From: Dallia pectoralis
Lineage: Eukaryota > Chordata > Actinopteri > Esociformes > Umbridae
Direction: 5' to 3'
Length of the DNA: 64,000 nucleotides
Assembly (NCBI GenBank): GCA_029465975.1
Contig: CM055728.1
Span: forward strand, 10,704,292 to 10,768,291
Shown: positions 1 to 11,534 of the stretch, piece after piece
Position numbering within the stretch: position 1 is the first letter of the stretch
Layout: the number at the start of each line of letters is the position of its first letter
Position numbers and translations under genes: made by a program
The notes under the pieces: model-generated
Database searches by the model: none
What the model was told of the DNA's origin: nothing
The model's input: only the letters and a program-made list of their open reading frames with translations

Positions 1-3000
1 TTAAGTTTGCTGGTGAAAAAATCCAGGCAATATTTTATTACTAGAAGGAGAGTTGGGAATTAGCCTGTGTTAAGCTTTATGGGAAAACATTAGAGATGTG
101 GTTTTTGGGATGTGGTTTGACAAGCATATGACATGGATAGAACATAAATGGATTCTTGGTTTAGGGTCGGAACATCGTGAATGTAATGAGGTGCCAGAAA
201 GGAATAGCCAGGGAAGCAGAAGCTTTGAAAATGGTTTATATATCGCTTTTATGGTCAACGCTGGGTCATGGAATTATAGAGAATGGGTCAACCTGGCCAT
301 CCCAACTGAAATAGATGGATGTAATCCGGGCACGGGGGCCTCGGGAAATGTGCTGGAGCGGTCCGAAACATCTCCTGTGGTCACACTGCAGGTGGCCTAC
401 ACTCTATGCTTTCTGGGCGCTGGGTGACTGGAAATGATAAAAAGGCGAGACCAGCGTAGATCTGTGATGGTGAGAGACTGTTGAGACTGTTTGGGTTGGA
501 AATTAGCCCAATAATTGAAATCCCCGGAGTTCCAACGTGGTTGCTGCATCCACCAATTACCCGATTAGCGGGGTTGCTTGAGAGGGTCCGGGAGGGGAGA
601 GGCACAGAGGAGCCAGTGCGTTCTGTAAAGCATCACGTAAGTACAGAATACTACGCACACCTGGCCATTTCTACTGATGAATCGAAGAAGGACCCTAACA
701 CAGGGAAGACAGGGCCGGCCTTTTGGGGTGTCTCAGCATTAGGTGGCAGTGAACTACAGGATGACTGATTATCTGTCAGTGTACACACGGTGGAGATGCT
801 ACCCATTCTGATGGCTTTAGAACGGGTGAAGGAGGTGAGGCCTAACATGGTAGCGATCTGCTCTCATCCTTATTCTGATCTGATGGGTTTTCAAGCGTTT
901 AGTATCTCAGAGCAGAATAGATATTCTATATAAAGTCTTACAGAGCCTTATAGGCTAAGACAGATAGGGAATAATGGTGAGGTTTCTCGGGGTACCAGCT
1001 CATTTGGGGGTGGAAAGAAATGAGGTTAAAAAAACAATGCTAAACAGGCCCTGTTATGGCAAATATGCATTTCCTAAAAGATGCCATTGATGGACATCTA
1101 AGTCCCTTATCAGCACACTTCAGGTACCTTTTCAAAAGCACAATGTCCCACAATTCTAGCAGTTAGCGGACACATGCTAGCTGGCTGCAGTAACTCCAGC
1201 CAGTGTTAGCAACTGTTTGAATTCGAGTGAATCAGAGAAGTTAGCAATGTAATGTAGTGCTCCTTAGCTAACAATATAACAGAGCGTTCATGTCTACTCT
1301 CTGAATGGCGTATAATGTGCTCAGCTGAGTCTCCATTTTGTTCATGTGGCATGGAGAGTTCCCTATTGTCAGTTTATTCCAAGATCAGCGTGCATTGCAT
1401 CTGGCGCTTCAGCTAGCAATAAACTGAACTCCAATCTGAACAAAGTACACTTTTCTATTGTCATATCAATAATGTTCAAAATTGTCGCTAGGGGACTCGG
1501 AACCAGCTGTGTGCCAATCTTGGAAAAACTGACAATACCAAAAAAGATCGCAAACACCACAGAATTGGAATTGGTGCTTGCTACTTCTGCAAATTCTGTT
1601 GAAATATCTCTCATGAATATATATCTGTGTCTGCACATACTGTAAATGTGTCTCCCTCTTCTACAACCTACAGGCCTGGACATTAGCACACATAGCTACT
1701 CCCGGAACACAAGACCCATCCTCGTTTAAACGTCTCCCTACACCAAAATGATATCTCAGCCGCACACATTACCAAGCCCGGTCCCCACCATCAATCGCTG
1801 TTCTTGTAGCTGACTCTAGAATGTTCTGAGAGAAAAAATGCTCGCCGGGACTGTCTAGGCCAGCGGAAGCAGTAACAACCTCTGGGAATAAAGCCCGAGA
1901 TAGAGAGATAAAGAGAGTACGAGAGCCGCTGAACAAACCAGAGGAGTGAGTGATGGAAGTGAACAGAGATTTAATTCAACTCTCCTGAGAGGGCGGCCCT
2001 AATGTATATAAATGCGTCTGGAAGACCGGGACGAGGAAGAAGACGCGGCCGGCGATCATCGCATCTCTCCCGAGGAGGAGAAAAGACATAAAGCAACCTA
2101 ATTCATTACGTTCTGGACTGAGCCCGGCAGAAGGAGGAAGGAGCAGCTCACCGTTTGTACTTCACCGCCACGGGGTCGGAAGTAGCCGTGCGTTCGCGCC
2201 AGCGCCAGATAAACACACGGACATAAAACACGCCTGTTGCTGCTCTGTCCAAAGTCATCTTTAAGCCGTTAAAACTCAAATCAGCTGGGTGCTAAAACCA
2301 CACATTACGAGCTTGTTTATCAAAGGCTGAACCATTCAGGAGTGAAGCGGAAAGAAATAGAAACTGGATGTCTTTAATGTCACACAGCATTGAAAACCAT
2401 TAATTTTTCGGATTGCGAGAAGGGGCATCTGGAGCTTCCTTCCTTCCTTTTAGTTCAGCCAAAACAGAGCTGAAGTCCAAAGAATGTCCATGCTAAGTGG
2501 AGTGTTGAATGAATGATTGAACACCTCGTGCACGGTTTCTCCTGTATCAAAAGCGGACTCAGGTGGTGAGCGTGATCGGGGACTGGGCCAAGGGAGTGGC
2601 GATAAGCGTCGTCAGCTGAGAACCGTATTGGATTTACACATTTTAAAGACCCCTCCCTTTTGCAAATCGTGTTTATAATAAATTATTGAAAATCTCTAGA
2701 AAGCTGATTATCATTGACGCAGTTACTGTTGCCACCGAGAGCTAAATTGGCAGCAACTCTTTTCCAATAATACCGTGCTCTTTTTAATGAAAAACATAGA
2801 CCTATAAAGTATAAAAGCACTTGCGACCGCCTTTCAAAATATATACGTTCTGTCTAGAAGACTTTTCTGACTAGCAATAATTCAAGCAATTATAGGAGTG
2901 ACACATAAACAAGAGAGTGAGTTGGAGAACAACTACCAGCCCATGGAATCTCTCACAATGTAGGTTACCGAGTATCAAAGCACTGGTTTGTTATGCCTGA

Positions 3001-4900
3001 TTGCTATTGGTTCCTATGATATTATGCATAGCAGGTGGACAAGCCAATCACATGTGGCATTCCCATAATAGGTTGCGGAGCTCTCAGATACGCATGTCAG
3101 CACAACAGCCAACATTCCTGCAGACATGGATAGCCTACTGTAGCTATACCGCGGCGAGCTGGCCACGTGGTCGCAGTATTGACAACTATAACGCTAAGGC
3201 CATTTCAATAAATCAATAACTTAGGAAACACATTAAAAATCCTCAATACCATTCGCTACTAGCAAATAACCATTTGAAATTTGGCATAGGAGTTGGCATT
3301 TGGATAAAAATGCCATGCCCATCACTACCAGCTTGTAGCAAAGCAAAACTAGCTTTGTGAAGCTGGGTGTAAAATGCTGCCTGAGACTGTTGTCATTAGG
3401 TCTGTAATGTATGTCCGGGCGAATATTGTCTGTTTAAGTTATGCTGATGCATACATCTACAGTACTCAGAGTGAGAGCCCGTATGCCTGACCGTGTGTGC
3501 CAAATCCGGGGCATGCCATGACAGAGGGCTGTCCCTCCTACTAGTTCCCAGTGGCTGTCCATGGTGGCTTCTGTCCACCTTTCTCTATCCACAGTCCCAA
3601 TCAGTCACACTGGCACTTTGTTCCTAGTCACCCGCCGCCACAACGTGCCCGGAAAAAAAACCCAGACACACCCGAACGCAGCGTACACGCGCGCTCTCTC
3701 TTTCTTATTCATTCACACACATCACCTATTGCTCAGACAGTAAACAGGATGGGGTGGGGGGGCATCAGATAGGGAGAGAGAGAAAGTAAGGAGAAATCAT
3801 GTTCTCCATGATCCCAACCATAATTTCTTGGAGGGGAGAATTCATGAGAGGGGTGCAGCACATATGGTGGATAATAGCATGAAGTGTGAGAGAACGAGAA
3901 CGGGAAGGTTAAAAAACATTTCGAGAAAGAGAGACGTTTTAAGAGAACCGAGTGCTGTGCTGTAGTTGGATTTGCATTGTCCTGGCTGTCTTGTATCAGT
4001 ATCATGTCCGGCTTGCCGTCTGTGCTGCTCTACAACTCGACAGACCTTTCACACAGCTAAAGGGACACGTGGAGGAAACCATCTCCCGTTCTCTCTGTTC
4101 TCAATCTCCCTCCATGTGACCATGTGACAAACGTTGGACAGGGAACAGAGCGTTGAGTCCTTTCACCCCTCTTCTGTCAGCTATGTGGAGAGAGAGTCTC
4201 CAATAGAACTGGAGTCTGTCATGGACGTGTTGTTTCCCTGGTCTAGAGATCTAGGGGCGACGGGGACCAACTGGAACACTCCAAAAGCAGTACTGGAGAC
4301 GCGATTCAATAGGACGTCACGCCGACCAGTTACTCTATGCGTTACGAGCCATATGCGTTTCCATCGCATTTATTAACCCCCATTAGCCATAACAACTTCC
4401 TGTACAGTAAGTGCAGTAAGTGCAGTGCACTTGGCCCAACATAAAACCGCCTATGCTATCTTAGCAGTTTCCCCTTGGGCTGGGCCTAGACCTGCTAGCC
4501 GGGCTAACTAGGCCCAGTCCCTTAGAGGCCAGAATAAATAGAGCTCCAGATCAGAGTTATTAAAGACATGGTGGGTTTAATTAAACAATGCTAATGAACT
4601 GCTAATGAAAGGCTTTCCAATAAAAACAACCTGCTAATTATGTGTTGCGGGTAACGAACAGACCACAGTAATTGGCTTGGAGAGGACAACCTATAGAGTC
4701 TTCCTGACACACAGAGATTCTCTCAGCATCAATAACCGTAGTCCTCTACCTCCTACTACCTCTGTGTTTCAGAACCCCTGAGAGAGTAGACCAGGTTGTG
4801 GACCACAACTGATATCAAGGTGAAGGTTTAGAATATAGAAGTATTACTCAACTAGAGGTTGAGGGAAAAATCAAACACACCGGATAATGTTGTCTCTGTA
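1..4900. other. Unique intronic DNA, no gene recognised
   Basis: No exon, repeat array or mobile element seen apart from the short inverted repeat at 4480-4517. The part at 1900-2240 is CpG-rich with TGTATATAAATGCG near 2002, which looks promoter-like but has no further support. Short open frames here show no recognisable domains. Confidence 0.5.
4480..4517. repeat. 10-bp inverted repeat around an 18-base spacer
   Basis: CTGGGCCTAG (4480-4489) is the exact complement of CTAGGCCCAG (4508-4517). The spacer contains TAGCCGGGCTA, itself nearly palindromic. Confidence 0.85.
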
Positions 4901-4976
4901 TTTTTATCTGTCTTTCTGTGTGTCTGTCTCTCTTTCCCTCTTTCAAATATGTCTCTCTGTGTGTCTCTCTGCCTCT

Positions 4977-5130
4977 CTGCCTGTCTGTCTCTCCGCCTAT
5001 CTGTCTCTCCGCCTGTCTGTCTCTCCGCCTGTCTGTCTCTCCGCCTGTCTGTCTCTCCGCCTGTCTGTCTCTCCGCCTGACTGTCTCTCCGCCTGTCTGT
5101 CTCGCCGCCTGTCTGTCTCGCCGCCTGTCA
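4977..5130. repeat. 16-bp CTGT-rich minisatellite
   Basis: About ten copies of CTGTCTGTCTCTCCGC, preceded by looser CTGT/CTCT sequence from about 4900. Confidence 0.95.
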
Positions 5131-5586
5131 TGTGATTTTAGCCTGAGGCCTTCACAACATCAGAGGACGCCTTTCTAGCTGTGGATGAGCAGGTAGGCGA
5201 TGTTAAGATGTTTTGGCATCGCAGATTAACTCCTTTGTTGTTTCTAGACAAGGGAGTTCATCAGGTTGAGAATAGGGTCTGGGTAAACACAGTGTTTTGG
5301 GACAATTGCACCGCTTTTGCAAGTGTTGCTGCAGGAACAAAAATCAACAATCGTTGGGTGGATGTAGCCAGGCACACATGAACGGCAACATAAGCGGGCC
5401 CTCCGTTCTGTTTGCAATTGATGTGGCCCTAAGACAGGACACCCCAGTCCTAGATGGTGTTATAAACGCTGATGCATTCTGGGAGAACCACAACTGCTGT
5501 TTCTCTGGTGTAGCTGATGATGGAGGAATGGAGCTGCTTGTTTTAATTAACTGCTTGTGTATTTCACTAGCTATCCGCCTCAGTCT

Positions 5587-5664
5587 TTCTGTCTGTCTCT
5601 CCATCTTTGTCTGTCTCTCCATCTTTGTCTGTCTCTCCATCTTTGTCTGTCTCTCCGTCTATCA
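5587..5664. repeat. 18-bp minisatellite, four copies
   Basis: CTGTCTCTCCATCTTTGT repeated with a final variant. Confidence 0.9.
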
Positions 5665-6229
5665 GTTTCACTGTGTGGATCTCTCTTTTCCTCTCTCTTC
5701 CCGTCTCTCTCTTTCACACCGTGGATAACAACAAGCCTGGTGGTGGCAAACGGCACTCCGGGTGTAGACCGGGAGCTCAGCCGTCCCCCTACCCACGGTA
5801 TTGAGCCACACAGGGCCTCCAAAGCAGTCTGGGAGCGCCCTTGACCTGGCCAAACGAGGCTAGTGGCCCTTGAGACAGCGCCACCATGTGTCAGCAGGAT
5901 TTGAGCTCCACGGCTGTGAAGGGATACGGCGGCCCGCTCTTTAATGAGCGCGAGATCTCTACCAAACTGATGCCCGGAAGCCTGCTAGATAAGAATGATA
6001 GAAAAAAAAAACGGCAAGACAGAGAATAAGAGAGAGAAACAAGGGCCCGGAGGAGAGGGAGGGATGGAGGGATAGATGGAGAAAAAGACGGGAAGGCAGA
6101 TAGACACATGAGAGAGATAGGAAGAGAATCTGTGGGAGACATATTAGAATACAAACGCCGTTGGTCGGACGGCCAGACAGAGCAAGACATGAGGTGGAGA
6201 ATATGCACATCTAGAGCCTGTGACAGGGT

Positions 6230-6230
<1 letters not shown>

Positions 6231-6285
<55 letters not shown>

Positions 6286-6464
6286 TGAGTGAGTGAAAGA
6301 GTGAGTGAGAGCGAGTGAGAGAGTGAGTGAGTGAGTGAGTGAGTGAGTGAGTGAGTGAGTGAGTGAGAGTGAGTGAGTGAGAGAGAGAGAGAGAGAGAGA
6401 GAGTGAGTGAGTGAGTGAGTGAGAGAGTGAGTGAGTGAGAGAGTGAGTGAGAGAGTGACTGAAA
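6231..6464. repeat. (GA)n/(GTGA)n simple repeat, left part
   Basis: GA dinucleotides followed by GAGT/GTGA tetranucleotides. It continues after the hAT insertion at 7173-7227, showing the element landed in this repeat. Confidence 0.95.
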
Positions 6465-7172
6465 TAGGGGTGCACGATATATCGACTTAATACCTTTATT
6501 GCGATATCACGTTGCGCGATATCAATATCAAAAATGTCGCAAGAAGTGCGATATTTATTTATACATTTATTTTGTGGAGACGCGTCGGTTGGCTTTGTGG
6601 CTTAGTTGTGTTCGATTTAAGCGCACGCTTGAAAACTATATATAATGATCATGTTTCATTGGCCTGTTGCCCTGTCACATGCAAGTGTGAGCGAACGGGT
6701 CCACTGAAGGAACAGACCCACATTACACGTGACGTATGTGTGAGCGCACGGGTCCAACAAACAGACCCACATTACATATGACGTATGTGTTAACTCCGAA
6801 AACGCGAAGTGAAGAGAAATAGAGACACCCGGACAAAGCGAGAAAAGTCGAGTTAGAGAAGTTAAAGAAAAGTTTAAGCAAACTAATGTCGCTCAATCTG
6901 TTGTAGTCTACTCTGCAAACCCTGCGGTATGGTGATACACCGGGCAAGAGGAAATACAACCAACCTTTTTTCCCATCTTAAAAACCAGCCACTATATGAT
7001 GTGTGCAAAAGCCATGTCGATTTTGTTTATATATATATATTAATCTATTATGAGGCATTTTCCCATAACTTGTGTTTTTACATATGTTTAAGAATATCGA
7101 AATTAATATCGATATCGCAATATTCATGATCAATATCGCAATATCACATTTTGTCAATACCGTGCACCCCTA
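6465..7172. mobile_element. Non-autonomous or decayed hAT-type DNA transposon
   Basis: The left end TAGGGGTGCACGATAT is matched by the inverted right end (ATACCGTGCACCCCTA), with 12 identical terminal bases. It is flanked by 8-bp duplications GACTGAAA (6457-6464) and GAGTGAAA (7173-7180), one mismatch apart; 8-bp duplications are diagnostic of the hAT superfamily. Both subterminal zones are rich in ATATCGATATCG/CGCAATAT motifs. Near 6900-7010 a broken frame contains GNTTNLFSHLKNQPLYD, resembling the second half of a BED zinc finger of ZBED-like hAT transposases, so this is a shrunken remnant of a coding element about 708 bp long. It landed in a GAGTGA-rich simple repeat and split it. No catalytic domain remains. 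Confidence 0.85.
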
Positions 7173-7227
7173 GAGTGAAAGTGATTGAGTGAGAGTGAGA
7201 GAGTGAGAGAGTGAGTGAGTGAGAGAT
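7173..7227. repeat. (GTGA)n simple repeat, right part
   Basis: Resumes directly after the hAT right end with GAGTGAAAGTGATTGAGTGA and more GAGTGA words. Confidence 0.9.
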
Positions 7228-7850
7228 AGACAGATGGATAGATAATGACACGCTAGCAGCGTTTTTCTGCCTTTTGATCCACTCCTCGTGACTAAAGAGA
7301 TTATCAGTTTCACAGCGACGCCTTAGTCAACGGAGAAACGACCAACATTGTTGCAGTTACCCTCTTTGTCTTCTAAAAAAAACTCCCTTCAACGCACTGT
7401 GAAATTCTACATGGCTACACAGAAGCGACAATGCCACGCCAATGATCCCAGTTCGTGGCGCTTTAAGTCACATTGTTACAGTACGCAGGCAGAACAGCTG
7501 ACGTCTCTCATTCGCTAACACATCGGCAAGCTAACTGGTGTGAAACCCAAACGAAACGGACATGTAGTACACATCTATTTACAAATGTGTCCGTCTTCTC
7601 TCCGCAGATCAAATAAACCTGATCACTTAGAAGTGCTGTAGCTAGCAGGGACTTGTAATGACGGAGCTATTCCATGGCGGAGAATACTAATGGAGGACAA
7701 GCGGAGTGAGGGACTTGAAATTATAGATATCCCACAGAAGCAGGCGAAGGAAGGAGGTTTCTACCACTACTCACAACCTCAGTGACAAAATAAGGGAAAA
7801 GCAAAAAGCATTGTCATCCACACAACCACTGGAAAGTCACGCGCACGCTT

Positions 7851-7883
<33 letters not shown>
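7851..7883. repeat. (CA)n microsatellite
   Basis: About 16 CA dinucleotides. Confidence 0.93.
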
Positions 7884-7886
<3 letters not shown>

Positions 7887-9549
7887 TAAATAACAATTAA
7901 TAGGTCACGTGAGACATTCTCGACTATTCTGTGCAGAACAAAGATCCCTCAGAACAAACATTATCAGCTGGATGAAGGCCCGGTTGTCAAACACGCGCTA
8001 GTCTGTTGTCATGAAGGCCCTGTGGGGGGGCCAGGTTTCATACCCTCCGCTACTCGACTGCAATGCACTCTGGGAGGGAAACGTTTAACCAGGTGGGTGG
8101 ATCAATAGACCCCATGTTGAGGGCAAGGGAGGAGGCTGGATGCTCCGTCAGAACACCTGGTACCACCAGCGAATACATAATATGACGTGCATGGCACACT
8201 TTCTCCCCTAGTGAGGAGACGTGGAGGCACTGATACCCGTCTGAAGCTGTGGTGAGACGGTTAGACGCGATGCAATGAGATGCAAATTGGACCGGTGTAC
8301 ATCGTGTGCAGTGAAAATAGAGAGGTTCTCCCCGAAATAAATCTGCACAGAGCTTACACACAAATAAACGAATAAATAAATAAAGTGCACCCATTCAGAT
8401 TGAATTTCAAGTGTGAAATCTGAAATTTTCTCCGTTGTTTGAACTAGAAAGCAGCCGGGCGTGAGCCGCATACCAAACTGCCAGGCAAATTCTGAAGCCT
8501 TCTGTTGGTCGCCTCGCCGCGCGGTAACCCTGACGATGGCATCGTATGGCGAGGCATACAAAACTGATGCCACCCTAAATGCTGCGCTCATTAGCCGGCC
8601 AAGATCTAAATGAGGTATGAGAAAAAAATATCATATCCCTTTTCTCCCCCGCTCTCAGTCTGTCTCTCTTTCTCTCTTTAAATGCTGTAAAAAATAAACG
8701 GTTCAGTTGCCCGGAGAGACGGGGTGAGTTTGTGATTTTCTGCCAGCAAAGTGAGTCCATGTACCGAGCTGCTGTGTTTCCAGCTTACGAAGGGCGGGGG
8801 TGAAGGAGCAAGAGTGGAGTCAGATTTGTATCCATTTGAATGTCACAGTGGCGCAATGAGCAACAACGATCAGTGAGAAAGCGTGCCAAACTAACTCGGC
8901 TCCGCGCGCCTGATCACAGGGGTTAGCGACGAACGCGGTGGATGGCGTCCGGGAGGAGGTGCACGTGGTTTTCGGAAAGATCATGAGCGTGATGCGCATC
9001 AACGATGTCCCCGAATCCTCACTTGATACGGAACAAAAAGACGAAACAAGACAACGAGAGACAGAACCGGCAGAAATACTGTAGAGCCTGTAGACATTAA
9101 AACCCATTTGGTGGTGGTGGTGGGGGGTCAGCCACCACGCTCACATTTAGTGCACTATTACGGGCCTGGAATGCAGCCTGAACTGGCTCCTTGAGAAGGA
9201 GAAGCAGAAGGAGGCCGGGACAGAGGGATTAGAAACAGATCGAGGCGTCGTAGGCTGATCATCCTGTGAGTTGCGGCTGTGGATCCTAAATGCTCTCCTC
9301 ACGTTTGTATTTATTAAATACACTTCGGCCCGGGAAAGGTCGCTCACGACGCCCCGCTCGAATCTGCGGAACGCATCAGCGGACAAACGCGCAAGCCGGG
9401 CTACACTGGAACACACACCCAGAGACATACCCGAACAGACGCACACATCATTTACCAGATGGAACGGCATGTGGATATTAAAGAACTACAAGCGGTACCA
9501 GTCATCTGAATCAATTTCTCCTTACCCCCCCCCCCCGTCTCAAAAGTCG

Positions 9550-9710
9550 AGCGGATAAAAAAGCGAATGCATCATTATTTCCAATGGGGCCTGATGGAGA
9601 TTCAGTGTGTGCCGTCCGGGCGTTTGATGCATATCTGTGATCTGGATTTGTGCTGAGGGCTATTAAAGCACCTTTCTGAAGAAAGCGAAGACCCTGAGAA
9701 AGCCTGCCAG
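9550..9710. promoter_or_regulatory. Candidate intronic conserved non-coding element
   Basis: Unique sequence including GAATGCATCATTATTTCCAA and GATGCATATCTGTGATCTGG, with balanced composition and several CpGs, unlike the simple repeats around it. This is a composition-based guess. Confidence 0.22.
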
Positions 9711-10267
9711 TCAGACGCAGCGGCGCCCCGGACACTCCGGACCGCTTCGCACGTGCCAGTTCGGTGCACGTCTGTCGTCTCCATCGACCAATCACGATGA
9801 GATACACAGGAGACCGAGTAAAAAAGCCAAAACGGGAGAGTGTAAGTGCAGCACACGGAAGCGGCCATGACGAAGCCCGGGAGTAACTGTCCTTAATGTT
9901 TATGGTATGAGACCTATTTATTAGGCTCCGCTAGGAGCAGTGTAGGAGGAGTGGGTCTTTCTAGTCATCTGGAGCCACTTTAATCACAGACTCGCACGAG
10001 CTCCCTACAGCACTTAAAGCCCGTCCACGACTGATGAATACAGGAGACTAAACGTTTCCATCCCCCTGGTATTCACCAGGTGTCCCGGGAAAGGGGGACC
10101 AGCAGGGAGACCAGCAGGGGGACTGGGCGAGACGGGGAAGTGGATTTATGGTTCACGTTGTTTTCATTCTGAGATGGAGGTGAATCCCTCAGCGATGGCT
10201 GAACGTAATGTACTGATGGGCTCGCTGTGGACACGCTGTCCTGACTAACTAGCGGTCTGTTGTTGGA

Positions 10268-10330
10268 GAAAGCGCACACACGCACACACACGCACACACA
10301 CGCACACACTCACACACACACACAAAAACA
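10268..10330. repeat. (CA)n microsatellite
   Basis: CACACACG-type repeats shading into CACACA and AAAACACACA. Confidence 0.93.
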
Positions 10331-10908
10331 CACAAACACTAGAATGCATTTTAGGAATCTCCATATTTCTGGAGACGAGACACAAACATGACTTTATACT
10401 CTTCCATAATCCTGACTATAACCGTAATCTCAATAATTTAACTTTTATGCCTAAACATAACACCTACGCTGGATATTCCCCTTAAACTAGACAGACCATA
10501 AAACTTCTTATGATTTCGTGTGTGATCCAGGTCTCTGTACAGACAGTAGACTTGGATGAAACAGAGGAATGAGAAGATGGACACCATTGTTTTGTACCAG
10601 TCTCCTCTTTAGGCACTACTGGTGTCATAAACATGTGATAAAGAACTGTGGTAAGACCAGCTGTTTCTGTGTCACGAAATGGTAGGCGGACACATTTAGT
10701 AATACAAATATAAACTATAACAAAAAGAACACTAAACAAAACAAGACATGAGCAAAACGTAACGTACTCTTTCGCCAAATAAAGCCCCATCAGACCCACA
10801 CTTAAAAATGGACAGGATTGGAAAAACAGGCGAGGGCAATAATGTGGCCGTGCGCGAAATGAGGGAGCGGGGGCGTTGGATTTCAATGATTTCACCGCCG
10901 TGTCAAGA

Positions 10909-11534
10909 CCGCTATATATGGAGCGCTATATATGTACCACTATATATGGAGCGTTATATATGGAGTGCTATATATGGAGCGTTATATATGGAGCGCTATA
11001 TATGTACCGCTATATATTGAGCGCTATATATGTACCACTATATATGGAGCGTTATATATGGAGCGCTATATATGGAGCGCTATATATGGAGCGTTATATA
11101 TGGAGCGCTATATATGGAGCGCTATATATGGAGCGCTATATATGTACCGCTATATATGGAGCGTTATATATGGAGCGCTATATATGAAGCGCTATATATG
11201 TACCACTATATATGGAGCGTTATATATGGAGCGCTATATATGGAGCGCTATATATGGAGCGCTATATATGGAGCGTTATATATGGAGCGCTATATATGGA
11301 GCGCTATATATGGAGCGCTATATATGGAGCGCTATATATGGAGCGCTATATATGGAGCGCTATATATGGAGCGTTATATATGGAGCGCTATATATGGAGC
11401 GCTATATATGGAGCTATATATGTACCGCTATATATGGAGCGCTATATATGTAGCGCTATACATGTAGCGCTATACATGTTCTGCTGTACACGTAGCACTA
11501 TACACGTAGCGCTAAATATGTACTGCTATATATT
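10909..11534. repeat. 14-bp TATA-rich minisatellite, about 45 copies
   Basis: The unit is GAGCGCTATATATG, with TACC, GAGCGT and late TAGCGCTATACATG variants. Each copy includes AGCGCT and TATATA self-complementary words. Open frames (ERYIWSAIYGALYM) are artefacts of the repeat. Confidence 0.98.

Larger units (their letters stand above)
7228..10267. other. Unique intronic DNA with CpG-rich patches
   Basis: Mostly complex sequence. CpG is frequent around 8870-9060 and 9340-9780. No coding signature; GTGGTGGTGG at 9110-9122 and a C10 run at 9526-9535 are the only simple repeats besides the CA tract at 7851. Confidence 0.5.

Noticed and set aside
98..768. 109- and 95-codon frames at the left edge
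   Set aside because: No domain, no splice signals, overlapping frames on both strands.
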